A stretch of DNA of 64,000 nt from Bacillus sp. AFS088145 (GTDB lineage Bacteria; Bacillota; Bacilli; Bacillales; Bacillaceae_G). Below, piece after piece: positions 44,296-55,249 of this stretch. The notes under the pieces are model-generated. The model was not told where the DNA came from and did no database searches. It saw only the letters and a program-made list of their open reading frames with translations. The stretch is from contig NZ_NUUX01000013.1 in NCBI RefSeq assembly GCF_002564465.1, positions 256,466 through 320,465 on the forward strand, written 5' to 3'. The translations under genes were made by a program, and so were the position numbers. How positions within the stretch are numbered: position 1 is the first letter of the stretch; each line of letters begins with the position of its first letter.

Positions 44296-45334
44296 TTACT
44301 TCACCTTCCTTCATTCGTTGAATACGCTTCATAACGGCTTCAGGTGGGTCAACTTTTGGAGCATCCTCATGTAATAGCCATGTTGCAGCGTAGTGTGTAT
44401 CAGACACCTTAAACATAGGAGGTTCCATTTCATAGTCAATTTTTAAAGCATTTGGATTACGTGGTGCAAACGCATCACCTTTTGGAGGATTTAATAGATC
44501 CGGTGGTGTACCAGGAATTGCTACTAATTCTGCTCCTTGTTCGTTATCTAAATCCGGCATTGAAGCTAAAAGTCCCCAAGTGTAAGGATGTTTTGGATTG
44601 TAGAAAATATCGTCTACAGTTCCCATTTCAACTACTCTACCTGCATACATAACTGCAACTTTATCTGCAACGTTCGCTACTACACCTAAATCATGTGTAA
44701 TAAAGATAATTGCTGAATCAGTTTTTCTTTGAATTTCTTTCATTAACTCAAGAATCTGAGCTTGAATTGTAACGTCAAGAGCTGTTGTTGGCTCATCGGC
44801 GATTAATAATTTTGGATTACATGCTAACGCCATTGCAATAACAACACGTTGTCTCATACCGCCTGAGAATTGGTGTGGATATTGTTTAAAACGAGCTTCA
44901 GCATTTGGAATACCTACAAGATTTATTAATTCTATAGCAATTTTCTTTGCTTCAGTTTTACTCATTTTTTGATGCTTTATTAGACCTTCTGTTATTTGGT
45001 ACCCAATCGTTAATACTGGATTTAAAGAAGTCATAGGATCTTGGAAAATCATTGAGATTTCTTTTCCACGAATATTTTGCATTTCTTTATCGCTTAATTT
45101 AGCTAAATCTTTTCCATCGAATAAGATTTCACCGCTTTTAATTTTACCTGGAGGATTTGGAATTAACCCCATTAATGCTTTAGAGGTAACTGATTTACCT
45201 GAACCAGATTCACCTACAATTGCTAATGTCTCACCTTTTTTAAGATCAAATGAAACTCCGCGTACTGCTTGAACTTCACCAGCATGAGTATAAAAGGAGA
45301 CACACAGATCTTTTACTTCTAATATTTTACTCAT
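44285..45334 (-). CDS. oppD: Oligopeptide ABC transporter ATPase OppD
   Basis: 349 residues. Walker A GESGSGKSVTSKALMG, signature SGGMRQRVVIAMALA, Walker B LLIADEPTTALDVT, switch FITHDLGVVANVAD, and the C-terminal oligopeptide/dipeptide transporter region (HPYTWGLLASMPDL, IPGTPPDLLNPPKG) that contains the iron-sulfur-binding-type extension in some homologues. GAAGGGAG precedes the ATG; 20 bp after oppC. Confidence 0.95.
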   Translation of the reverse strand: MSKILEVKDLCVSFYTHAGEVQAVRGVSFDLKKGETLAIVGESGSGKSVTSKALMGLIPNPPGKIKSGEILFDGKDLAKLSDKEMQNIRGKEISMIFQDPMTSLNPVLTIGYQITEGLIKHQKMSKTEAKKIAIELINLVGIPNAEARFKQYPHQFSGGMRQRVVIAMALACNPKLLIADEPTTALDVTIQAQILELMKEIQRKTDSAIIFITHDLGVVANVADKVAVMYAGRVVEMGTVDDIFYNPKHPYTWGLLASMPDLDNEQGAELVAIPGTPPDLLNPPKGDAFAPRNPNALKIDYEMEPPMFKVSDTHYAATWLLHEDAPKVDPPEAVMKRIQRMKEGEVNVK

Positions 45335-45354
45335 AGTTCATTCTCCCTTCAAAA

Positions 45355-46377
45355 TTACTTACTCATTTTTGGATCTAAAGCGTCGCGTAATCCGTCAGCA
45401 ATTAAGTTGAAACTTAAAATTAATAAGCTGATTACAACCGCTGGAATAATCATCATATGAGGGAAAGTTTGTAATGATTTGAAGCCATCACTTACTAACG
45501 AACCTAATGATGCTTTTGGTGGTGCAATACCTAAACCAATGAAGCTTAAGAACGCTTCAGAGAAGATCGCACTTGGAATCGTGAACATCATCATTACGAT
45601 GATTGGACCCATAATATTTGGAATTAAGTGTTTTGCAATTAATTGAGTATTTGTTGCACCTAAAGTTCTTGATGCTAATACGAATTCTTGATTTTTTAGT
45701 TTTAGCATTTGACCACGTACGATACGGGACATACCTACCCAACCTGTAATTACCATCGCTAATGCGATAGAAAGAATACCTGGGTTTTTAAATACTAAAA
45801 TGAATAAGATTACTACGATTAGATATGGAACACCCATTAGGACTTCAGCAATACGTTGCATGATTGTATCTGTCCGACCACCAAAGAAGCCTGAAATACC
45901 ACCGAAAGCTACACCAATTACCATATCAATTACTGCTGCTAATAAACCGATTAAGATTGATACTCGAGCACCAGCCCATGTTCTTGTGAAAAGGTCACGA
46001 CCTAAATCATCTGTACCAAACCAATAGTTTTCTTTAATATTTTTGTTTTTATAAACATCATTCCCATATTGATCAATACCGTCAAATGGTAAGAATTTTA
46101 CGTTTTCTAATACACCAATTTTTGGTGGTAATTTTGATCTTTTTAAGTCTTGGTCTTTATATGAGTGACCACTCATCATTGGACCAAACAATGTAAAGAA
46201 TAATAAGATACCAAGGATAATAAATCCTAACATTGCACCTTTATTTTTTTTGAAACGTCTTCTTGCATCTTTCCAGAAAGAATCCGAAGGTCTTGAAATT
46301 TTATCTGCATTATTCAAATCTACGTTTGCAGGTTGGAATAAATCTGATGAAATTTTTTGAGCTGTGTTGTTGTTCAT
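45355..46377 (-). CDS. oppC: Oligopeptide ABC transporter permease OppC
   Basis: 340 residues with an N-terminal cytoplasmic stretch, one helix at about 50-70, a long extracytoplasmic loop and five more helices. The ATPase-contact EAA loop is ASRTLGATNTQLIAKHLIPN. FGTDDLGRDLFTRTWAGARVS is the conserved OppC signature. AGGAGG of its ribosome site lies at the end of oppB, with 3 bp between the genes. Confidence 0.95.
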   Translation of the reverse strand: MNNNTAQKISSDLFQPANVDLNNADKISRPSDSFWKDARRRFKKNKGAMLGFIILGILLFFTLFGPMMSGHSYKDQDLKRSKLPPKIGVLENVKFLPFDGIDQYGNDVYKNKNIKENYWFGTDDLGRDLFTRTWAGARVSILIGLLAAVIDMVIGVAFGGISGFFGGRTDTIMQRIAEVLMGVPYLIVVILFILVFKNPGILSIALAMVITGWVGMSRIVRGQMLKLKNQEFVLASRTLGATNTQLIAKHLIPNIMGPIIVMMMFTIPSAIFSEAFLSFIGLGIAPPKASLGSLVSDGFKSLQTFPHMMIIPAVVISLLILSFNLIADGLRDALDPKMSK

Positions 46378-46380
46378 TAT

Positions 46381-47307
46381 TTATTTACCTCCTGCTAAAC
46401 GGATACGTGGATCAATTACACCGTATAAAATATCTACAAAGAAGATTACGATTAGTAATAATGCACTATAGAAAATTGTTGTGCCCATAATTACTGAGTA
46501 GTCATTTGTTACAATTGAGTTAACGAATTGAGAACCTAGTCCAGGTACAGCAAACATATTTTCAATAACTAATGTACCAGTCATTAAGTTTACAGCCATT
46601 GGACCTAAAATTGTAACTACTGGGATTAATGCATTTCGTAGTGCATGCTTAATGATTACGCCTACTTGAGAGATACCTTTTGCTTTTGCTGTTACGATAT
46701 ACTCTGAGTTCATAACTTCGATTAACTCAGTTCTTGAGAAACGAGCTACAGTTGCTGTTACGAATACTGACAATGCAATTGTCGGTAGAATCGTGTATTT
46801 AAAGCTTTCCCAATATGCTACCGGGAACCAATGTAATTTTACTGCTAAGTAGTACTGTAAGATTGCCCCGAAAACGAAAGACGGGATGGAAATACCTAGG
46901 ACTGCTAGAACAGTAGAACCATAGTCAAAAATTGTATTATTTTTTAGTGCTGCTACGATACCGAAGATTAATCCGATAAATGTTCCTAATAATAGTGCTT
47001 GAGCACCTAATTGAGCTGATGGACCAATACGAGTTGAAATCATATCAGTTACTTTACGATTATCGTATTTATATGAATCTCCTAAATCACCTTTAGCAAG
47101 ATTCTTCATGTAATTTGCATATTGTACAGGAACTGGCTTATCTAACCCATATTTCACAAAAATAATTTGTTTTTGTTCAGGTGTTAATTTCTCTGGGTTT
47201 TTTAATGGAGAACCTGGTAACAACTTCATTAAGAAAAATGTAACAGTACAAATCAAAAATAGTGTGACAAACATGTAAATAAATCTCTGTAGCACGTAAC
47301 GTCCCAC
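46381..47307 (-). CDS. oppB: Oligopeptide ABC transporter permease OppB
   Basis: 308 residues from a GTG at 47305-47307 behind GGGGGG. Six helices; the EAA loop AKAKGISQVGVIIKHALRNALIPV contacts the ATPases, and the N-terminal YVLQRFIYMFVTLF...PGSP pattern is typical of OppB. As first gene of the operon it should be preceded by oppA, but no solute-binding protein gene is found in the 845 bp upstream, and none follows oppF. The permease must use a binding protein encoded elsewhere. Confidence 0.95.
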   Translation of the reverse strand: MGRYVLQRFIYMFVTLFLICTVTFFLMKLLPGSPLKNPEKLTPEQKQIIFVKYGLDKPVPVQYANYMKNLAKGDLGDSYKYDNRKVTDMISTRIGPSAQLGAQALLLGTFIGLIFGIVAALKNNTIFDYGSTVLAVLGISIPSFVFGAILQYYLAVKLHWFPVAYWESFKYTILPTIALSVFVTATVARFSRTELIEVMNSEYIVTAKAKGISQVGVIIKHALRNALIPVVTILGPMAVNLMTGTLVIENMFAVPGLGSQFVNSIVTNDYSVIMGTTIFYSALLLIVIFFVDILYGVIDPRIRLAGGK

Positions 47308-48152
47308 AACTGCACCCCCCTATTAATTTAAAAAATATTTTTTTTATTTTTTTTTATTTTTTGATAATTCTTTTGTAAAAATGAGAGCATTTGGATTTTT
47401 CCCTATTTGGATCTACTCCACATACTCTTTCGTACCAATTATAATTCTGTAATTTTTTTCGGTAATTTTTTCGATCGATTTAACTTCTTGTCCATATTAT
47501 TCTCAAACATGGGATTAATCATTTAATCCTTTTTTTTCATTTGTTGTAAAATGGTGTAAATTTTTGCTTAAGCTTTTTTCCCCAACAATGTAAGCGTATT
47601 CGCAATGACGCTTTTGGTCAATATTTTTTTACCGGAAAATTCTAAATTATTATTCTAAACAGATTATTTCTTACAAATTTCTCCTTATTAATTGAGCTAG
47701 GATCCTTATAAAAAACAGCTTAATTAGATATTTATTCATAAATTTGGTAAAAAAATGAATGCTTTTTCAAAAATTCAAATTGCAATTTTAGTATAACAAA
47801 TTTATCTATCGTAACATATCTCACAATCCATGATGTATACCCCCTAAGATGCTAATGCAATGTAGGCTAAAATACAGAAAGTTAATATACAATTCTGAAT
47901 TTTTATAGTAGAATTTTCGATAAGTATCGATTTTTTTCTACAAATTTTATTATACATTTTTATTAGAGTTTTACAACAATTTTGACAAATAAAATTAAAT
48001 AATTTGTTAAAATAAAGAGAATTGTCTTAAAAATGCTAACAATTTAAAAATATTTTGTAACGATTTGTTGAAACTGTTTACAATATTATTATAGTATAGC
48101 ATTATTAAGTCTACAATATATAATTCTTTCCAATAGGAGGATCACAAATTAA
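47308..48152. other. Long AT-rich leader region upstream of oppB, no gene
   Basis: 845 bp without a supported reading frame. It is very T-rich on the plus strand near oppB and lies where oppA sits in many Bacillus opp operons. It contains a candidate promoter at 47593-47621. A tiny minus-strand frame, MDCEICYDR, follows AGGGGG near 47840 but is too short to claim. Confidence 0.55.
47589..47621 (-). promoter_or_regulatory. Candidate SigA promoter with overlapping cre-like site for oppBCDF
   Basis: On the minus strand TTGACC (47616-47621) and TACGCT (47593-47598) are 17 bp apart. TGTAAGCGTATTCG at 47589-47602 on the plus strand matches the catabolite-response consensus TGWAANCGNTNWCA at all but two positions and overlaps the -10. 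The transcript leader would be about 280 nt. Both calls are by eye. Confidence 0.35.
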
Positions 48153-48527
48153 ATGTCGAAACACTATATTATTGTCGTATTATCTGCGATATTACTAGCA
48201 GCAATCATTTCTTTTATCCAAGGAACATTAAACTTTTTCCTTCATTTCACGAACACAATATTCTATATTGGACTAACATTATTTGTTTTTAGTGGTTTTT
48301 TATTTATCGTACAAAGTGGATTTTTTAATATCACTCGCTTTGGAATGCGTAAAGTATTCGGAACGAGAGACCAACAGATGGCAGAAATGACTGGTGATGA
48401 ATCACTTACTGTTAAAAAGGATATGATCTATAGAAGATATAGATTTTCAATTACAAAACCATTACTTATGGCTTCAATCACTTTAGTGATCCTTTCTTTT
48501 TTATTCAGTTTTATCATTATTTACTAA
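48153..48527 (+). CDS. DUF3899-type membrane protein
   Basis: 124 residues with three hydrophobic helices (about 5-27, 34-56 and 101-123) and a charged loop between helices 2 and 3 that includes RFGMRKVFG. This layout and the SGFLFIVQSGFFN segment match the DUF3899 family of Bacillus membrane proteins of unknown role. TAGGAGG is upstream of the ATG. It is divergent from oppB and precedes the trpS T-box. Confidence 0.75.
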   Translation: MSKHYIIVVLSAILLAAIISFIQGTLNFFLHFTNTIFYIGLTLFVFSGFLFIVQSGFFNITRFGMRKVFGTRDQQMAEMTGDESLTVKKDMIYRRYRFSITKPLLMASITLVILSFLFSFIIIY

Positions 48528-48589
48528 ATGATGTATCAACATCTTGAAAGTTGAATATAATTAAGATATTATCTATAGAAAGTATATAT

Positions 48590-48842
48590 AAGCGATGAAG
48601 AAGAGTAGTACACAGATTTAGCATGTTAAGAGAGCTTGTGGATGGTGAAAACAAGTCATGCTCCCTGTCGAATGGACTTCTGAGCTTCGGACCGAACAGA
48701 TAGTATAAGTAGGCTTCGACGTAACTCAAACGATAGATGAGAGCATGATTTCATGCATGAGTGATTCCTTATTTGGAATAACTAGAGTGGTACCGCGGTT
48801 TAATCGTCTCTATGTAATAGAGAGATTATGCCGCTTTTTTTA
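48590..48842 (+). ncRNA. T-box riboswitch (tRNA-Trp sensing) in the trpS leader
   Basis: The T-box sequence AGAGTGGTACCGCGG is at 48784-48798, followed by an intrinsic terminator (GCGG at 48795 to CCGC at 48834, then T7). Stem I contains the AG-bulge/GNUG-like region and a specifier loop in which GAATGGACTTC presents the codon TGG at 48673-48675, agreeing with tryptophan. Uncharged tRNA-Trp should base-pair at both places and favour the antiterminator, switching on the downstream trpS gene. Confidence 0.93.
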
Positions 48843-48861
48843 TTTTATTTAGCTTTTTTAG

Positions 48862-49872
<1,011 letters not shown>

Positions 49873-49904
49873 TTCTGTTTTTCGTAAAAATTAAAATAGT
49901 AATG

Positions 49905-49943
49905 GGTGTCTTAAAAGTCAAAGAACTTTAGAGACACCTTTTT
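49905..49943 (+). terminator. First terminator after trpS
   Basis: GGTGTCT pairs with AGACACC across a 20-nt loop that itself can pair AAAGT/ACTTT, followed by TTTTTC. Confidence 0.75.
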
Positions 49944-49982
49944 CTTTACTATAAGGAAAAGACGAAATATCAAGAAATGACT

Positions 49983-50024
49983 AAAAGACCCACAAGGCAC
50001 TTTATCACCTTGTGGGTCTTTTTC
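49983..50024. terminator. Bidirectional terminator between trpS and yjbA
   Basis: GACCCACAAGG pairs perfectly with CCTTGTGGGTC over a 10-nt loop, with A-run/T-run flanks that serve both strands. Confidence 0.92.
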
Positions 50025-50053
50025 GTTTTGAGGCCATTTTAAATAACCTCTTT

Positions 50054-50806
50054 TTAGTTTACTTTTTGTTCGTGTTCCATTTCCCATAGTTTTTCAAAGA
50101 AAGGTTGACCTTTAACGATTCTTCCACATAATTGCTCATGTCGATCTGACCAACCACTCTTTATTTCGTCATATAATTGGGACCAAATGTCCTCAAATGA
50201 CAAATCCTGAATATGTTGATACGATCTTGGATTCCACTCAGTGTACCAATATCGAATCTCCGAAGGATTTTTGGATGAATGGAGTTGATCTAGCGCCATA
50301 AATAATAACTGCTTTAGTTGTCTTTCTTTTCTAGTTAGTCCGCTCATAATAATTGGCGACGGTGACAGTATATGATGTTCTTTTGTTTCATCATTTACTA
50401 AATTTTGAAGACTATAGTGACTTTCTTCAATCTCGGCTGTCATATCATACACCATTTGTTCTTGCCTTGGTATAAGACGACTTTTTCGAATTGGAATATT
50501 ATACCCAATTGTGTCAACCGCAATAATACCATTACCGTCAGTTACTACAAAGCAATAATCTAGCTGAATACGCTCATGATTCTTTCTTACATAAGACTTT
50601 TGAAACACTTCAGTTAATAGACCGGAAGGAAGCTCTAATAGTTCATTTTCAATATACTGATATAACTCTGGAGTAACTTTAATGACTGGAACTTGGTCTA
50701 ATAATTCAACACTATCATCTTTTCTCCATTCAAAAAAATGACAGACATTGTAACCATTTTCTTCACCTTCAAACCAATTGACCCATACATCATGTAAATA
50801 CAACAT
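50054..50806 (-). CDS. yjbA: YjbA-family protein (UPF0736), unknown function
   Basis: 250 residues, the same length as B. subtilis YjbA, with the conserved opening [20 protein letters not shown] and the closing [14 protein letters not shown]. No catalytic motif or membrane segment. The protein is confined to Bacillales and has no known role. GAGGGG precedes the ATG. Confidence 0.92.
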   Translation of the reverse strand: MLYLHDVWVNWFEGEENGYNVCHFFEWRKDDSVELLDQVPVIKVTPELYQYIENELLELPSGLLTEVFQKSYVRKNHERIQLDYCFVVTDGNGIIAVDTIGYNIPIRKSRLIPRQEQMVYDMTAEIEESHYSLQNLVNDETKEHHILSPSPIIMSGLTRKERQLKQLLFMALDQLHSSKNPSEIRYWYTEWNPRSYQHIQDLSFEDIWSQLYDEIKSGWSDRHEQLCGRIVKGQPFFEKLWEMEHEQKVN

Positions 50807-51019
50807 TTACTACCCCTCACTTCACAACTGTATGTAACTTTCAGTATGGTCAGTGATTCACTAATTTATTCCATTTTCCACTGAATTACAAAAAGTGTTT
50901 AACAAACTGAATGAAATATAGTCAATAAATCATTAAATATCATAGATTAAAGCTTCTCTGATACATTAATGCTAGCAATACATTATATACGCTCTGATAT
51001 GCTCTGGAATCGTTTGCAT

Positions 51020-51808
51020 TCAAATTGAAATATAATGTATTGCATTTTCCTTAATCTTTTTACTTGGCGTTCGTAAAAGGATATCAGTTGACCATTCTGT
51101 CTGCTCTGTACAACTTTTAACAATGTCATATCCAACACTGTAACCCAATAATTTTGGAATTCCGTTCCCACCATACAAGTATTTTGAAAAATTATCATCA
51201 TTACTTGTTATCTCAAGTTTATCTATTAAATATTTTTTATAATATAATTCACATTGCTTGGAAGAATACTGATTTGTCCATGGTGCCTGAACTGCTTCTC
51301 CATATTTATCTAAAACTGCAGTTTCGGCTAAACCTTCTAAAATCATTGCATCAAGTAATGTGACCTTTTTGTTTTTATATAACTTTGTCAATCTTACAAT
51401 ATGATGATACTCATGTAATAATACTGCTTTATGTTGCAAAATTCCTTCTAAAGGGGACAAAAATAAACAAATACATTTTTTATGTGCGATTCCACCCCTT
51501 TGATAAGTCGTGTTTTTAAACATACTTCCCGTTCTATGACAAGGTAAAATAAATATAGGTAAGTCAGGTCCATTAAATTCTCTTTTTAACTTCTCAAACT
51601 CTTCAGAAAGGCTTTTCCATATACTTTTTTCATCTAGTTGTTTTAGATCATCTTTACTCAAGGTTGACAGCCTCGATAAACCGTGGGAAAGAAGATATTT
51701 ATATAAACTCTCCTCATTATATTTCGGAAAATATGGTAAAAGTTTTTTCATTACCATTTGTTTATCTTCAATAAAATCAACCCATTTATAAGTTGGTATT
51801 ATCCCAAG
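51020..51808 (-). pseudogene. yjaZ: YjaZ-like DUF2268 zinc protease with its start out of frame
   Basis: The M48-like zinc motif HEYHHIVRL and a downstream Glu (EGLAETAVLDKYGE) identify the DUF2268/YjaZ family. The open frame reaches up to 51808 (262 codons, family length), where it begins GIIPTYKWVDF, but no start codon opens it. AGGTGA and a TTG (51805-51807) sit at the right distance in the neighbouring frame; one extra G would join TTG to the gene. The first in-frame ATG (51757) has no ribosome site and would remove about 17 residues. Either a single-base deletion or sequence error has silenced it. Confidence 0.7.
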
Positions 51809-51883
51809 TTAATCACCTCATTTTACTATTAAAGTATGATAATTAACTAGTGAAAGTTACTTTTTTTACACTCTGATTCCTAA

Positions 51884-51915
51884 TAAAAAAAAGCTTAGGT
51901 AAAGACCTAAGCTTT
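51884..51915 (-). terminator. Terminator of fabH-fabF
   Basis: AAAGCTTAGGT pairs perfectly with ACCTAAGCTTT over a 4-nt loop; TTTTTTT follows on the minus strand. Confidence 0.92.
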
Positions 51916-51938
51916 CGTGTCCAAACTACATTTTAAAC

Positions 51939-53177
51939 TTATTTAGTGAATTCTTTAAATGCTAAAGTGACATTATGTCCACCAAATCCTAATGAATTAG
52001 AAATTGCTGCTTTTACATTAAATGGTCTAGCAACATTTGGTACATAATCTAAATCACATTCGCTATCAGTTTCTTGGTGATTAATCGTTGGAGCAATTAC
52101 TTTATTATGGATTGTTAATGCTGTAATAATTGCTTCAATTCCACCAGCTGCTCCTAGCATATGACCAGTCATAGATTTTGTTGAACTAATTGGTACATTG
52201 TATGCATGTTCGCCAAATACTTCTTTAATTGCCATCGTTTCGAATTTATCATTTAATTCAGTACTTGTTCCATGTGCATTAATGTAATGAATATCTTCAA
52301 CTGATAAACCAGCATCATCAAGTGCCATTCTCATTGCACGTGCGCCACCTTCTCCTCCTGGAGCTGGTGCTGTAATATGGTGTGCATCACCAGTTGTTCC
52401 GTATCCAACGATTTCAGCATAAATCTTTGCTCCACGAGCTAATGCGTGTTCTAATTCCTCAAGGAATACGATACCAGCACCTTCACCAATGATAAAGCCA
52501 TCACGAGCATTATCAAATGGACGACAAGCTTTTTCTGGATCTGGATTTAATGATAATGCTCTTGCAGCACAGAACCCAGCAAGACCCATATCAGTAATTG
52601 GTGCTTCTGCACCACCAGTAATCATTGCAACTGCATCGCCACGTTGAATAATTTTGAAAGCATCACCAATCGAACTTGCACCAGAAGCACAAGCTGTAAC
52701 TGTACAACCATTTGGACCTTTAGCACCTGTTAAAATAGATACTTGTCCAGATGCCATATCAGGGATTAGCATCGGAATAAAGAACGGGCTTACTCGACGT
52801 GCGCCTTTTGTTTGGAATGTATTAAACTGTTCTTCATATGTTTCCATACCACCGATACCAGAACCAATCCAAACACCAACTTTTGGCGCAATTTCTTCGT
52901 CAATCGTAAAGTTTGCATCTTCTATAGCCATTTTTGAAGCTGCAATCGCATAGTGAGTAAAACGGTCCATGCGTTTTACTTCTTTTTTATCAATATATTT
53001 TTCAGGATCAAAGTCTTTTACTTCTCCCGCAACTTTAACAGGGAAATTATCAGGATTTTTTCGAGTCAGAGCACCAATTCCACTCTTTCCATTCATTAAA
53101 CTTTCCCATACTGTATTTATATCATTACCAATAGGTGATACTGCACCTAAACCTGTAATAACAACTCGTTTTTTCAT
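51939..53177 (-). CDS. fabF: 3-oxoacyl-ACP synthase II (FabF)
   Basis: 412 residues from the ATG at 53175-53177; AGGAGG lies about 11 nt upstream. The Cys-His-His triad is present: Cys in [16 protein letters not shown] (~163), His in [13 protein letters not shown] and His in [15 protein letters not shown]. It elongates acyl-ACP with malonyl-ACP and controls the temperature-dependent chain length. It follows fabH after 25 bp and shares its FapR-type operator. Confidence 0.96.
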   Translation of the reverse strand: MKKRVVITGLGAVSPIGNDINTVWESLMNGKSGIGALTRKNPDNFPVKVAGEVKDFDPEKYIDKKEVKRMDRFTHYAIAASKMAIEDANFTIDEEIAPKVGVWIGSGIGGMETYEEQFNTFQTKGARRVSPFFIPMLIPDMASGQVSILTGAKGPNGCTVTACASGASSIGDAFKIIQRGDAVAMITGGAEAPITDMGLAGFCAARALSLNPDPEKACRPFDNARDGFIIGEGAGIVFLEELEHALARGAKIYAEIVGYGTTGDAHHITAPAPGGEGGARAMRMALDDAGLSVEDIHYINAHGTSTELNDKFETMAIKEVFGEHAYNVPISSTKSMTGHMLGAAGGIEAIITALTIHNKVIAPTINHQETDSECDLDYVPNVARPFNVKAAISNSLGFGGHNVTLAFKEFTK

Positions 53178-53202
53178 TCCAAAAAATCCTCCTTCAATTA
53201 GA

Positions 53203-54138
53203 TTATCTTCCGAATCGAAGTGCAATTGCACCCCAAGTTAATCCGCCGCCAAATCCAACTAATACTAATACATCGTCTTCTTTAACATTTCCTTTTTTAT
53301 ATTCTTCAACTAATGCAATTGGAATTGAAGATGAAGATGTATTACCATGACGATCAATAATTACACTCATTTTTTCTTTAGGTAGCTGTAATCTTTCTCT
53401 TGCAGCGTCCATTATACGAGTATTCGCTTGGTGTGGAATTAAGAAATCCACTTCTTCTTTCGTTAATCCTGCTAATTTTAATACAGATTCACAAGAATCT
53501 CCCATTTGACGAACTGCAAATTTAAACACTTCTCGTCCGTTCATTACTAAGTGATCCCCACCTTTATAAAGATGTTTACCACCAGTACCGTCCGCACCTA
53601 ATTCATAAGAAAGAATCCCTCTGCCTTCACTTACTGGTCCGATAACGGCAGCACCTGCACCGTCACCAAATAAAACTGCCGTGTTTCGATCTTCCCAGTT
53701 AACAATTTTAGTTAACTTTTCAGCTCCGATTACAAGAATTCTACTGTATGTACCAGTATTAACAAACTGAGCTGCAGTAACAACACCATAAATAAATCCA
53801 GCACAAGCAGCACTAATATCCATTGCAGCAGCATTTTTAGCTCCAAGTTTTTCTTGAATTACACATGCAACTGATGGAAACGACTTATCTGGAGTAACAG
53901 TTCCAACTAAAATTAAATCAAGTTCTTCTGCTTTTACATTTGCATCTTTTAAAGCTTCTACCGCAGCTTCATATGCTAAATCAGAAGTGTCTTGTTCGTC
54001 ACTAGCAATTCTTCTCTCTTTAATTCCAGTACGACTAACAATCCACTCATCTGAAGTATCCATCATTTGTTCTAAATCATAATTAGTTAACTTTTTTTCG
54101 GGTACGTATGAGCCAATACCTAAAATTCCAGCATTCAT
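53203..54138 (-). CDS. fabH: 3-oxoacyl-ACP synthase III (FabH)
   Basis: 311 residues. Cys in [15 protein letters not shown] (~112), His in [13 protein letters not shown] (~238) and Asn in [10 protein letters not shown] (~268) form the Cys-His-Asn triad. FabH condenses an acyl-CoA primer (branched in Bacillus) with malonyl-ACP to start fatty acid synthesis. GGCGGGG precedes the ATG. It is the first gene of the fabH-fabF operon, as fabHA in B. subtilis. Confidence 0.96.
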   Translation of the reverse strand: MNAGILGIGSYVPEKKLTNYDLEQMMDTSDEWIVSRTGIKERRIASDEQDTSDLAYEAAVEALKDANVKAEELDLILVGTVTPDKSFPSVACVIQEKLGAKNAAAMDISAACAGFIYGVVTAAQFVNTGTYSRILVIGAEKLTKIVNWEDRNTAVLFGDGAGAAVIGPVSEGRGILSYELGADGTGGKHLYKGGDHLVMNGREVFKFAVRQMGDSCESVLKLAGLTKEEVDFLIPHQANTRIMDAARERLQLPKEKMSVIIDRHGNTSSSSIPIALVEEYKKGNVKEDDVLVLVGFGGGLTWGAIALRFGR

Positions 54139-54178
54139 TAATATCCCCGCCTTACTTTATTATTTTTATGTCTTCTTA

Positions 54179-54195
54179 TTATTACCTGGTACTAA
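54179..54195. promoter_or_regulatory. Candidate FapR operator upstream of fabH
   Basis: TTATTACCTGGTACTAA differs from the FapR consensus TTAGTACCTGGTACTAA at one base. It lies 41 bp before the fabH start, a position similar to the fabI site at 27169. Confidence 0.88.
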
Positions 54196-54341
54196 TTTTA
54201 TGAAATAATATGTACTTTGTCTACATTTTTATCTTTTAAAATCTAGGCTATGTAAAAAAGTTTGTTCATTTCTTAAAAAGAATACCACTTTGGACGAACT
54301 TTAAATCCAAAACGAATTTTTAAACTAATGTATTCTACTAC

Positions 54342-54375
54342 AAAAAAGGAAATAGTTCAAAATGAACCATTTCCC
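54342..54375 (-). terminator. Terminator of the yjaV-like gene
   Basis: GGAAAT-GTTCA pairs with TGAAC-ATTTCC with one bulge on each arm, followed on the minus strand by TTTTTTG, 20 bp after the stop. Confidence 0.8.
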
Positions 54376-54395
54376 TATTTGAGTAATGTATTTCA

Positions 54396-55202
54396 TTAGT
54401 AAAGATGAAAATGCTGTTGAATTTGCTGTTTTTGCTTTTGTATACCGTCCTCAAATGAAGTTGTATTAATAATAACAAAAGGAGTTGCATCTATATAGTT
54501 TCTCATTTGAGCGTACTTTATTCCGTCGATCATATTTTGTAATCCGGTGAAATTCCCGTCCTCTGGTAAGTACATACATTGTTTAGCTGTAATGATATAT
54601 TTATGTTCTTTTAATTCCTTCTCAGAAATTATCCGAATTGCTTTACCTACATCTTCTACAAATAGAATTTCATTAGAACCGTATACATTCTTTATGGAAA
54701 CATTTCTTTTTCCTAGGTCTTGAACAATCAATTCATGTACTAAGCCTGCGGATGGCTCCCAAGGTCCATATATAGATGGAATTTCAATGTAAGTAATATT
54801 GCAATCTATATTTTTACTCAATTCATTAACAGTTCTTTCTAAATCTGCTAATTCTTTTTTTGTAGATAATAAAAAGATTATATCCTTACTTTTGCCAATG
54901 ATTTTGTTAAATAGTTTTTCTGTAAACTCTATACTATTTATTGAGCCTTTTAACTTTAGTTCGTCATAAAAATGAGAAATAAAAATAGTATCATATTGCT
55001 CATTCTCTAATAAAAATTGCTCTTCATCTAAAAAGACTACTCTTGCATTTCTTCCGATTGAAAAGATTTTTTCTTCACTTATTAAATTACTTTCATTTCC
55101 ATTTTCCATCACAACGGCTGAAACATCATTATATTCCATTAGTTGGCAAACTAACTCATAACCCATAAATCCACTGGATCCAATGACAGCACACTTTTTC
55201 AT
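54396..55202 (-). CDS. yjaV: YjaV-like NAD(P)-binding epimerase-family protein
   Basis: 268 residues from the ATG at 55200-55202, with AAGGAGG upstream. The Rossmann start CAVIGSSGFMGYELVCQL (GxxGFxG) shows an extended SDR/epimerase-like fold; a later IPSIYGPW segment resembles the Tyr region, but no clear YxxxK pair is visible, so it may bind nucleotide without classical dehydrogenase activity. It follows the yjaU-like gene by 47 bp. B. subtilis YjaV (about 200 residues) is shorter, so orthology rests mainly on position. Confidence 0.65.
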   Translation of the reverse strand: MKKCAVIGSSGFMGYELVCQLMEYNDVSAVVMENGNESNLISEEKIFSIGRNARVVFLDEEQFLLENEQYDTIFISHFYDELKLKGSINSIEFTEKLFNKIIGKSKDIIFLLSTKKELADLERTVNELSKNIDCNITYIEIPSIYGPWEPSAGLVHELIVQDLGKRNVSIKNVYGSNEILFVEDVGKAIRIISEKELKEHKYIITAKQCMYLPEDGNFTGLQNMIDGIKYAQMRNYIDATPFVIINTTSFEDGIQKQKQQIQQHFHLY

Positions 55203-55249
55203 TATTAACCTCCTTCTTTTGGGAAATTTATTCAAAAAAAATATAGAGA

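Noticed and set aside
47812-47845. 9-residue frame MDCEICYDR behind AGGGGG upstream of oppB
   Set aside because: Too short and without further support to call a leader peptide.
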